Shown here: one piece after another, positions 43,168 to 49,357 of the stretch
Numbering within the stretch: the stretch's first letter is position 1
Layout of the letters: every line of letters begins with the position of its first letter
Origin: an uncultured Bacteroides sp.
GTDB lineage: Bacteria > Bacteroidota > Bacteroidia > Bacteroidales > Bacteroidaceae
DNA length: 49,357 nucleotides
Assembly (NCBI GenBank): GCA_946628545.1
Contig: CAMOWU010000013.1
Span: 1 to 49,357, forward strand
Direction of reading: 5' to 3'
Made by a program: the position numbers and the translations under genes
Notes under the pieces: model-generated
Told to the model about the DNA's origin: nothing
Database searches by the model: none
The model's input: the letters and a program-made list of their open reading frames with translations, nothing else

Positions 43168-44283
43168 TCATCTACCCGAGGCCTTTTCGATATCATACGC
43201 CAGTTCATTCAACTGTTGGCATTCCTCTCTTGTTATTGTTTTCTTTGCATATCTGCAAGGAAAAGGCGAGAGCAACAGCAAGCGCCCCTCTGCGCATGCG
43301 TCGAAACGCTCGCCGTAAGGCTTGCTGCGAGGATTGATGCCACTATCCAGCAAGACAATCTGAGGCAGACGCAAATTGAAAGCTTCCCGCATAATGCGCT
43401 TTTCCCCCGGACTAATGCAAGGCGAGACAAGAACCGTCCCTGCTCTTCCCAGCGAAAGAAAACGCTGCAAGTCCGCTTCCAAAAGTTCTGGCGCAACCTT
43501 ACGAGAAACACGTACTTGAACGCAAGGGCGGCGCAGTAACTCAAGGTTGCCTTGGGCACTACAAAAGTGCCCTCCAACTTGCAAGCCTTCATATACCCTG
43601 AAAAAATCGGATTGTAGCCGCCGAATAGCCAAACGGCGAGGATTGTCGTAGATATATTCCACCATGGTGTCCAACTGACCATCGCAAACAAGAATGCTGT
43701 CATTATACCCCTTTTGGAAAAGAAAACCGGGGGAGCCAGCATTCCTTTTCATTTGAGCTTGAATACGCGAGGCTTCTGCTGATTGCTCTGGATAAAGCCT
43801 GCAGAAAGCCTGACGACATCCTATCTTAAAACCAATAATGACTTTGCCCAACGCCGCCTCCATCTCCCTCGTAACGAACAGCAAACCATGAAAATGATCG
43901 GGCATGAGCTGAAAGGCAATGAGAGAGACCTCCGGATGATAATGGGGTATAGCCAACCAGCAATCATGAATGGCCATGCCCAATGGAGAAGGAATGATCT
44001 GTGCATTCTGAATGGACCGACCCGTTTCTGTCTCTACCAGTTCTGCGTTAAGTTCACCAAATGCAGGAACATGCGCCTCCTTCATCATCGTAATCATGTA
44101 GATGCGCCTTTGCTTATAGTCATTGAAATAAGCCCTTCGGTTCATGGAAGGCTTGACCTGACGGCGAGTTGGTTGATCATGAAGAGTGGCGACATTTCCA
44201 AAAGCAGTGGCCATCTGTCCCTCATCTGGTGGAGGCTCTTGATGTTGAGGGGCAGCTGGTATAGAGGCGTTGGATTTACTCAT
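43168..44283 (-). CDS. Second REP-associated Y1 (HUH) transposase with extra C-terminal domain
   Basis: A 371-residue relative of the protein at 35.2 kb. A disordered Pro/Gln-rich N-terminus (1-48) precedes the Y1 domain: HUH motif LMPDHFHGLLFV (His130, His132) and EYIYDNPRR with Tyr210 as probable nucleophile. The C-terminal 140 residues (GTVLVSPCISPGEKRIMREAF, then RFDACAEGRLLLLSPF and ITREECQQLNELA) correspond to the added domain of the first transposase. Overall the two are quite diverged, so they are old paralogues rather than a recent copy. Family B REP elements flank it on both sides (43131; 44356 and 44521), while family A does not. Confidence 0.85.
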   Translation of the reverse strand: MSKSNASIPAAPQHQEPPPDEGQMATAFGNVATLHDQPTRRQVKPSMNRRAYFNDYKQRRIYMITMMKEAHVPAFGELNAELVETETGRSIQNAQIIPSPLGMAIHDCWLAIPHYHPEVSLIAFQLMPDHFHGLLFVTREMEAALGKVIIGFKIGCRQAFCRLYPEQSAEASRIQAQMKRNAGSPGFLFQKGYNDSILVCDGQLDTMVEYIYDNPRRLAIRRLQSDFFRVYEGLQVGGHFCSAQGNLELLRRPCVQVRVSRKVAPELLEADLQRFLSLGRAGTVLVSPCISPGEKRIMREAFNLRLPQIVLLDSGINPRSKPYGERFDACAEGRLLLLSPFPCRYAKKTITREECQQLNELAYDIEKASGR

Positions 44284-44355
44284 CGTCTTTTGCGTTTGTG
44301 TTTTTTAGGTTGTGTCTTTTGCGGTTGATTGAGGAAACGGGAGGAATTGACTCTC

Positions 44356-44388
44356 AGTGCCGTACTACGGCACTGCACCCAACTGGGA
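44356..44388 (-). repeat. REP-like element, family B, upstream of the second transposase
   Basis: The minus strand reads CCAGTTGGGTGCAGTGCCGTA and then GTACGGCACT; the hairpin AGTGCCGTA-C-TACGGCACT is perfect. The head GTTGGGTGCAGT is shared with 43131 and 44521 but the hairpin sequence is different. Confidence 0.78.
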
Positions 44389-44465
44389 AGTCGGCTATTC
44401 CAAGCCCTGCCCTCTCCATGGATTCCGGGCTCTATGTAGCCTTTTATGTTTCCTGGCTATCGCCG

Positions 44466-44556
44466 AGGTCCAGTGCAGCTATCCGATCAAGTGATGCTTT
44501 CCAGTCAGGTGCAGCTTTCTGGTTGGGTGCAGTTCTGCAATGCAGAGCTGAAAAAA
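44466..44556 (+). repeat. REP-like element, family B, with two partial copies
   Basis: Full copy 44521-44556: GGTTGGGTGCAGTTCTGCAA, then TGCAGAGCTGAAAAAA. Two partial heads precede it at about 29-bp spacing: GTCCAGTGCAGC (44468) and GTCAGGTGCAGC (44503). It ends about 20 nt before the TonB-C gene stop codon. Confidence 0.7.
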
Positions 44557-44576
44557 GTCGCACCACAAAAAAGAGC

Positions 44577-45032
44577 TCAAATATCCACCGTCGGCAGCGT
44601 GTTGAAGCTGAGGCGGCCTTTGCGGATGGGGAAGGCGACCTGGTATTGGCTCTTGACTTTCTTCTTGCCTTGCTTGGCGGGTTTGAACTTCATCTTCTTG
44701 GCCACGCGCACCGCTTCCTTGTCGTAGGCCTGCAGCAAGCCGCGCGTCACCCTGGTCTCCTCCACCTTGCCTTTCTCGTTGATGAGGCAATAGACGAGGA
44801 TCTGCCCGTTCAGGTCCTGCTGACGGGGTGTGGGATTCTTGTAGTTTTTCTCGATGAATTCGTTCATTCCTGCCTTTCCGCCCTTGAACTGCGCCTTTTC
44901 TATCTGCACCTGCTCATGGCGTTGAGGGCCGAAGAAATCATCGAATTCATCGCCAAAACCAAAATCAAAAAACTGGGCGTGCACACTAAGCGGCAGCACC
45001 AAAGCCAATAATAACATCCATCTTTTCATCAT
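44577..45032 (-). CDS. Small secreted TonB C-terminal-domain protein
   Basis: A 151-residue protein with a cleavable signal peptide (MMKRWMLLLALVLPLSVHAQ) and a TonB_C domain at about 55-145: MNEFIEKNYKNP, ILVYCLINEKGKVEETRV, KEAVRVAKKMKFKPAKQGKKKV. TonB energy transducers normally have a membrane anchor and a proline-rich spacer; this one has neither, so it would be a soluble periplasmic protein. It cannot transmit energy in the usual way unless it joins a partner. Divergent from glyS. Start: the ATG at 45032 or 45029 (MM). Confidence 0.82.
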   Translation of the reverse strand: MMKRWMLLLALVLPLSVHAQFFDFGFGDEFDDFFGPQRHEQVQIEKAQFKGGKAGMNEFIEKNYKNPTPRQQDLNGQILVYCLINEKGKVEETRVTRGLLQAYDKEAVRVAKKMKFKPAKQGKKKVKSQYQVAFPIRKGRLSFNTLPTVDI

Positions 45033-45050
45033 TCTATGTCTTTGATTATC

Positions 45051-45114
45051 TCGTTTATTTTTTCGTTTAATCGTTTAATCGTTCAATCGTTTTTCCGTTT
45101 CCTCGTTTTCCCGA
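45051..45114. repeat. TCGTTTAATCGTTTAA repeats upstream of the TonB-C gene
   Basis: About eight degenerate TCGTTTAA/TCGTTTTC units in the leader of the TonB-C gene. Inverse complement of the repeat at 45261-45320. Confidence 0.8.
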
Positions 45115-45127
45115 AAAATCACCACTG

Positions 45128-45135
45128 CAAAATTA
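45128..45135 (-). promoter_or_regulatory. -7 element of the TonB-C gene
   Basis: The minus strand reads TAATTTTG (TAnnTTTG). A TTTG lies 17 nt upstream, slightly close. Transcription would start near 45121. Confidence 0.6.
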
Positions 45136-45220
45136 GCGAAAAAAGGTGAATACAAACCGTTATCATATCTTAAATAATCAAAACATGAGCAATCATTGCT
45201 TGTTTCTCGAAGAAAAGTGC

Positions 45221-45228
45221 TAAATTTG
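45221..45228 (+). promoter_or_regulatory. -7 element of glyS
   Basis: TAAATTTG matches the consensus. A CTTG sits 18 nt upstream in place of TTTG. Start of transcription near 45235, so the AT-rich repeat lies in the glyS leader. Confidence 0.6.
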
Positions 45229-45260
45229 CACGATAATTCGAAAATTCAAGAAAAAAATTT

Positions 45261-45320
45261 CGATTAAACGAGAAAACGATTAAACGAGAAAACGATTAAA
45301 CGATTAAACGCGAAAAAACG
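45261..45320. repeat. CGATTAAACGAGAAAA repeats in the glyS leader
   Basis: Alternating CGATTAAA and CGAGAAAA units, ending 19 nt before the glyS start codon. It mirrors the repeat on the other side of the divergent promoters. Confidence 0.82.
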
Positions 45321-45338
45321 AAAAACAACAAAAACAAT

Positions 45339-46880
45339 ATGGCACAAGAAGATGTATTCAAGAAGGTCGTATCCCATTGCAAGGAATATGGGTTCGTCTT
45401 CCCCTCAAGTGAGATTTACGACGGACTGGCCGCCGTCTATGACTACGGCCAGAATGGTGTGGAACTGAAGAACAACATCAAGCAGTACTGGTGGCAGAGC
45501 ATGGTGCTGATGCACGAGAACATCGTGGGCATCGACTCAGCCATCTTCATGCACCCCACCATCTGGAAGGCTTCAGGACACGTTGACGCCTTCAACGACC
45601 CACTCATCGACAACCGCGACTCCAAGAAGCGCTACCGCGCCGACGTACTCATCGAGGACCAGTTGGCCAAGTACGACGAGAAAATCGACAAGGAGGTGCA
45701 GAAAGCCCGCAAGCGTTTCGGCGACAGCTTCGACGAGGCGATGTTCCGCCAGACCAACCCACGCGTGCTGGAGCACCAGCAGAAGCGCGATGCCCTGCAC
45801 GAGCGTTTTGCCAAGGCCATGAACGACAACGACCTGACTGAACTGCGCCAGATCATCCTCGACGAGGAGATTGTATGCCCCATCAGCGGCACCAGGAACT
45901 GGACGGAGGTGCGCCAGTTCAACCTCATGTTCAAGACCGAGATGGGATCGACGACCGAAGCGGCTTCAACCATCTACCTGCGTCCTGAGACCGCTCAGGG
46001 CATCTTCGTCAACTACCTCAACGTGCAGAAGACAGGCCACATGAAACTGCCTTTCGGTATCGCACAGATTGGCAAGGCCTTCCGCAACGAGATTGTGGCG
46101 CGTCAGTTCATCTTCCGCATGAGGGAGTTCGAGCAGATGGAGATGCAGTTCTTCATCAAGCCCGGCACGGAACTCGACTGGTTCGCCAAGTGGAAAGAGA
46201 CACGTATGGCTTGGCACCAGAACCTTGGCTTCGGAGCTGAGAACTACCGTTTCCACGACCACGACAAACTGGCCCACTACGCCAACGCTGCCACAGACAT
46301 CGAGTTCAACATGCCGTTTGGCTTCAAGGAGGTGGAGGGTATCCACTCACGCACCAACTTCGACCTCAGTCAGCACGAGAAGTACTCTGGCAAGAGCATC
46401 AAGTACTTCGACCCCGAACTCAACGAGTCTTACACACCGTATGTCATCGAGACTTCGATTGGTGTCGATCGCATGTTCCTCTCCATCATCTGCCATAGCT
46501 ATTGCGAGGAGAAACTCGACAATGGCGAGACACGCGTCGTGCTGCGTCTGCCCGCCGCCCTGGCTCCCGTGAAACTGGCTGTCATGCCACTGGTGAAGAA
46601 GAACGGTCTTCCAGAGAAGGCACAGGAGATCATCAACGACCTGAGATTCCACTTCAACTGCCAGTACGACGAGAAGGACTCCATCGGCAAGCGTTATCGC
46701 CGTCAGGACGCCATTGGCACGCCTTACTGCGTGACTGTCGATTTCCAGTCGCTCGAGGACAACACCGTCACATTGCGCTGGCGCGACACGATGGAGCAGA
46801 AGCGCGTCAACATCAGTGAGCTCAGGGGCATCATCGAAGACAACGTCACCATCACTTCTCTCCTCAAGAAGCTGAAATAG
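45339..46880 (+). CDS. glyS: Glycine--tRNA ligase
   Basis: A 513-residue class II aminoacyl-tRNA synthetase of the homodimeric (alpha2) type. N-terminal catalytic domain begins VVSHCKEYGFVFPSSEIYDGLAAVYDYGQ; motif 2 region with AFRNEIVARQFIFRMREFEQMEMQFF; RPETAQGIFVNY; motif 3 near ETSIGVDRMFLSII; anticodon-binding domain at the C-terminus (APVKLAVMPLVKK...). It charges tRNA-Gly. Standard length. Divergent from the TonB-C gene. Confidence 0.97.
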   Translation: MAQEDVFKKVVSHCKEYGFVFPSSEIYDGLAAVYDYGQNGVELKNNIKQYWWQSMVLMHENIVGIDSAIFMHPTIWKASGHVDAFNDPLIDNRDSKKRYRADVLIEDQLAKYDEKIDKEVQKARKRFGDSFDEAMFRQTNPRVLEHQQKRDALHERFAKAMNDNDLTELRQIILDEEIVCPISGTRNWTEVRQFNLMFKTEMGSTTEAASTIYLRPETAQGIFVNYLNVQKTGHMKLPFGIAQIGKAFRNEIVARQFIFRMREFEQMEMQFFIKPGTELDWFAKWKETRMAWHQNLGFGAENYRFHDHDKLAHYANAATDIEFNMPFGFKEVEGIHSRTNFDLSQHEKYSGKSIKYFDPELNESYTPYVIETSIGVDRMFLSIICHSYCEEKLDNGETRVVLRLPAALAPVKLAVMPLVKKNGLPEKAQEIINDLRFHFNCQYDEKDSIGKRYRRQDAIGTPYCVTVDFQSLEDNTVTLRWRDTMEQKRVNISELRGIIEDNVTITSLLKKLK

Positions 46881-46884
46881 TTCC

Positions 46885-47019
46885 CAACTCCCCTCCCCTT
46901 GCAGGGGAAAGGCTACGGGTAGGCGACGGAACGTCGGGAATGGGGTGCCTGAAAGGCGGGGTGAGGTCTGAAAGGCTTTACACCCCACCCCTGCCCCTCC
47001 CCTTAGATGGGAGGGGAGT
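46885..47019. repeat. Inverted pair of GC-rich repeats
   Basis: ACTCCCCTCCCCTTGCAGGGG, a 45-bp insert, then GGGGTGCCTGAAAGGCGGGG and the inverse arm ACACCCCACCCCTGCCCCTC. About 80 bp are nearly the same as 27.43-27.51 kb. Confidence 0.82.
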
Positions 47020-47047
47020 ATAAAACATCAGCAAAACCGCAACAAAC

Positions 47048-47653
47048 ATGAAAAAATCCCTCTATATCCTCTTCTCCCTCTTCCTGACCCTGGTGGCATG
47101 CCAGGAGCGGGAAGAGGCGAGTGAGTACGACAACTGGCAGGAGCGCAACGCCCATTACCTCGACTCCATCGCCGACGCAGCCCGACAGGGCAACGGATGG
47201 ACGATGTTCAAGTCCTACAACATGGGTGATGAGATGGACCTCAATGGCGACAACAACCACTACATCTACGTGAAGAAACTTGAAAACGGAAGCGGAACGG
47301 AGCATCCGCTCTTCAACGACTCCGTGCGTGTGCACTACACCGGTCATCTGATCCCATCCGCCTCATACCCAGACGGTTTCTGCTTCGACAAGTCTTTCAA
47401 AGGCAACACGCTCAACACGGCCACCGACGTGCCCTCCATCTTCGGTGTCAACTCAGTTGTCAAGGGTTTCTCCACGGCGCTCATGCACATGGTGGAGGGC
47501 GACAGATGGAGGGTTGTCATCCCTTATTACCTGGGGTATGGCAGCAATGGATCGACCACAAGTGGTATCCCGGCCTACTCCACCCTCGTCTTCGAAATCC
47601 ACTTAGCCCGCATCTACCACTACCAAAAAGACACCAACACCAAGTGGTACTAA
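47048..47653 (+). CDS. FKBP-type peptidyl-prolyl isomerase lipoprotein
   Basis: A 201-residue lipoprotein (lipobox LTLVAC, Cys18 lipidated). The C-terminal FKBP domain (about 90-190) shows DSVRVHYTGHLI, FDKSFKGN, VNSVVKGFSTALMHMVEGDRWRVVIPYYLGYG and IPAYSTLVFEIHL. It would assist folding of envelope proteins at the periplasmic face. The domain has Tyr and Phe at the usual active-site places. About 30 nt after the GC-rich repeats; promoter not clear. Confidence 0.9.
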   Translation: MKKSLYILFSLFLTLVACQEREEASEYDNWQERNAHYLDSIADAARQGNGWTMFKSYNMGDEMDLNGDNNHYIYVKKLENGSGTEHPLFNDSVRVHYTGHLIPSASYPDGFCFDKSFKGNTLNTATDVPSIFGVNSVVKGFSTALMHMVEGDRWRVVIPYYLGYGSNGSTTSGIPAYSTLVFEIHLARIYHYQKDTNTKWY

Positions 47654-48081
47654 AACTCTTCTTTAGCAAGTGCGCAGCATGGCAAAATGCCGTTAGGCAG
47701 GATATCGCCATCCGGCTAAGACATTTCAATGGCAAAATGCCGTTAGGCATGAGAGATTGTAGCCAGCCATACAGAACTGCCGTAGGTAGTTCGAAATGGC
47801 TGGAGTACATAAGGTTGGTTAATAAGTCTGCCGTAGGTAGATCGACATCCATTGCTATGTCTGTCGCATACCTATAGGCATGCTGGTTAAACAACCCTTA
47901 TCATTCCCCACATTGCGACATACCTACGGCATGTCTGTATGTGGGGCTACAATATCTAATCCCTACGGGATATCGCCATCCGGAGAATGATATGATGTGA
48001 TACATCAATGAATATTCACTTGCTAAAGCTGAATATTAGAACAACCATTGGTACGATAACAACCATAGTTACAGAAAAACC
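47654..48081. repeat. Array of short palindromic elements, about 430 nt without a gene
   Basis: Two copies of GGCAAAATGCCGTTAGGCA (47681, 47731), two of CTGCCGTAGGTAG (47777, 47828), inverted relatives CATACCTACGGCATG (47919) and GCATACCTATAGGCATGC (47866), and TATCGCCATCCGG at 47703 and 47980. All form small hairpins. No reading frame or RNA gene recognised. Confidence 0.75.
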
Positions 48082-48113
48082 AAAAGGCCCAGCTATAATC
48101 AGCCGGGCCTTTT
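48082..48113. terminator. asd terminator, bidirectional
   Basis: AAAAGGCCC-14 nt-GGGCCTTTT. It lies 42 nt past the asd stop codon and has A- and T-runs on both sides. Confidence 0.85.
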
Positions 48114-48155
48114 GAGTAATTTCAAAATCTAGAGCATCTAGAAAATCTAGAGAAT

Positions 48156-49166
48156 CTATTTCCCCAAGCCTTTCCCCACCAAGTACTCGGCAATCTGGAC
48201 AGCGTTGAGAGCCGCACCCTTGCGGATCTGGTCGCCACTGAGCCAGAAAGTCAGGCCATTGGGGTTGGCAAGGTCCTTGCGGATGCGTCCCACGAAGACA
48301 TCGTCTTTGCCTGCAGTCTCCAAAGGCATGGGATAGCGCAGGTTGGCAGGATCATCGACAAGTGTGAGTCCCTCGCCACCAGCGATAGCCTTCTGAGCCT
48401 CCTCCACACTGATAGGACGCTCTGTCTCAATCCACACAGACTCGCTGTGGGCACGCAACGACGACACACGCACACACATGGCTGAGCACTGAACGTCGGA
48501 GTGCATGATCTTGCGAGTCTCATTGTACATCTTCATCTCCTCCTTGGTATAACCATTGTCCTGGAAGACGTCGATCTGGGGAATCACGTTGTAGGCCAAC
48601 TGATGGGGGAACTTCTTCACCGTCACGGGCTGTCCCTCCATGATCTCCTTATACTGCTGCTGCAACTCAGCCATGGCTGCCGCTCCGGCACCACTGGCGC
48701 TCTGGTAGCTCGCCACATGGATGCGCTTGATATGACTCAGCTGCTCAAGCGGTTGAAGTGCAACGACCATCATGATCGTGGTGCAGTTGGGGTTGGCGAT
48801 GATGCCGCGGGGACGAACCAACGCGTCGGCTGCATTGCACTCTGGCACCACCAAGGGCACATCCTCGTCCATACGGAAAGCGCTGGAGTTGTCGATCATC
48901 ACAGCACCGAAACGTGTGATGTCCTCAGCAAACTCCTTGGACGTGCCGGCACCAGCAGAGGTGAAGACGATATCTACACCCTTGAAGTCATCGTTGTGCT
49001 GCAACAACTTCACCTCACACTCCTTGCCACGGAATGTGTATTTCCGGCCCGCACTACGCTCTGAACCGAACAACAACAACTCATCGATGGGAAAATTTCT
49101 CTGGTCGAGCACACGGAGGAACTCCTGGCCCACGGCGCCACTTGCGCCTACAATTGCTACTTTCAT
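48156..49166 (-). CDS. asd: Aspartate-semialdehyde dehydrogenase
   Basis: Reduces beta-aspartyl phosphate to aspartate semialdehyde on the way to lysine/diaminopimelate, threonine and methionine. The 336-residue protein has the NADP-binding [14 protein letters not shown], the [12 protein letters not shown] loop, and the catalytic Cys128 in NPNCTT, followed by [11 protein letters not shown] and the C-terminal WIETERP. Length and motifs are typical. It lies on the minus strand, convergent with the FKBP gene across the palindromic array. Confidence 0.96.
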   Translation of the reverse strand: MKVAIVGASGAVGQEFLRVLDQRNFPIDELLLFGSERSAGRKYTFRGKECEVKLLQHNDDFKGVDIVFTSAGAGTSKEFAEDITRFGAVMIDNSSAFRMDEDVPLVVPECNAADALVRPRGIIANPNCTTIMMVVALQPLEQLSHIKRIHVASYQSASGAGAAAMAELQQQYKEIMEGQPVTVKKFPHQLAYNVIPQIDVFQDNGYTKEEMKMYNETRKIMHSDVQCSAMCVRVSSLRAHSESVWIETERPISVEEAQKAIAGGEGLTLVDDPANLRYPMPLETAGKDDVFVGRIRKDLANPNGLTFWLSGDQIRKGAALNAVQIAEYLVGKGLGK

Positions 49167-49209
49167 ATTGCTTTTTTTGATTATGGAATATCATTTAGGG
49201 GTCATTGAT

Positions 49210-49330
49210 GATATTGCCCTTTCAGGGCGTCATTTTATGTCTGACATATACCCTGGGCGTTGCCCTGGGCTGTGAGATATTGCCCTTTCATGGCGCAAGT
49301 GCCATTGATGAAGCCAGCCTTTCAGGGCGC
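49210..49330. repeat. REP-like elements GCCCTTTCAGGGC, three copies
   Basis: GATATTGCCCTTTCAGGGCG (49210), GATATTGCCCTTTCATGGCG (49276) and AGCCTTTCAGGGCGC (49316), with ACCCTGGGCGTTGCCCTGGG between. The hairpin GCCCT/AGGGC is perfect in the first copy. The remaining sequence to the window end holds no gene I can see. Confidence 0.7.
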
Positions 49331-49357
49331 GAAAAAGTGAAAACCTTAAAAAATCGG

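Noticed and set aside
35222-44283. The two transposase genes considered as the ends of one composite transposon carrying the large protein genes
   Set aside because: The genes are diverged, have different flanking elements and no target-site duplications; Y1 RAYTs are not known to move composite units.
47654-48081. Palindrome array considered as tRNA or riboswitch genes
   Set aside because: No cloverleaf or known aptamer core; the short stems are repeated copies rather than one folded RNA.

Overview
The window looks like a chromosomal segment of a Bacteroidales bacterium, most likely Prevotella or a close relative. The reasons are the gene families and their order (rpmH and efp divergent, porU-porV-ispF, rprX-rprY, DUF4827-glmM), large secreted proteins ending in type IX secretion (T9SS) tails, and promoters of the Bacteroidetes type (TTTG, 19-20 nt, then TAnnTTTG), found at many gene starts. 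No rRNA, tRNA, CRISPR array or prophage was seen.

Layout. 1-7 kb: rluD-type pseudouridine synthase and a PASTA protein, rpmH and efp (divergent), hemW, and an EF-G paralogue that lacks key GTPase residues. 7-12.6 kb: a membrane coiled-coil protein, rpe and comEC in one run, then a DUF4827 lipoprotein and glmM. 12.6-17.4 kb (minus strand): a lipoprotein and the rprY/rprX two-component system, a tiny membrane protein with an HExxH motif, a 12-bp tandem repeat and an acidic-tailed protein. 17.7-29.3 kb (plus strand): an outer-membrane barrel protein with a glycine-rich tail, an FAH-family enzyme, the T9SS sortase porU and its partner porV, ispF, a MORN-repeat protein and menA. 29.5-44.3 kb is the accessory part: three very large secreted proteins with near-identical C-terminal tails, two 61-62-residue Gly/Asp-rich small proteins each paired with one of them, and two REP-associated Y1 transposases (RAYTs) with an unusual extra C-terminal domain. 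44.5-49.4 kb: a small secreted TonB-C protein, glyS, an FKBP-type lipoprotein and asd.

How the parts connect. PorU and PorV are the cell-surface sortase and shuttle that process T9SS cargo. The three large proteins at 29.5-42.5 kb carry the matching kind of tail, so machinery and probable substrates lie within 20 kb. In two cases the large-protein unit also contains a small protein starting MK(Q)/NK-x-YI-x-P-x-x-QE, which is the best candidate here for something not yet described.

The intergenic DNA is unusually rich in short palindromic and tandem repeats of at least six families. Two families cluster on opposite sides of the two RAYT genes, one family per gene, as expected if each transposase mobilises its own element. 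Another family, a CATTGACCATTGAACATTGA-type repeat, runs into the ends of coding regions and supplies the last codons (IEH-stop) of three unrelated genes. Function assignments come from reading motifs by eye; no searches were run.
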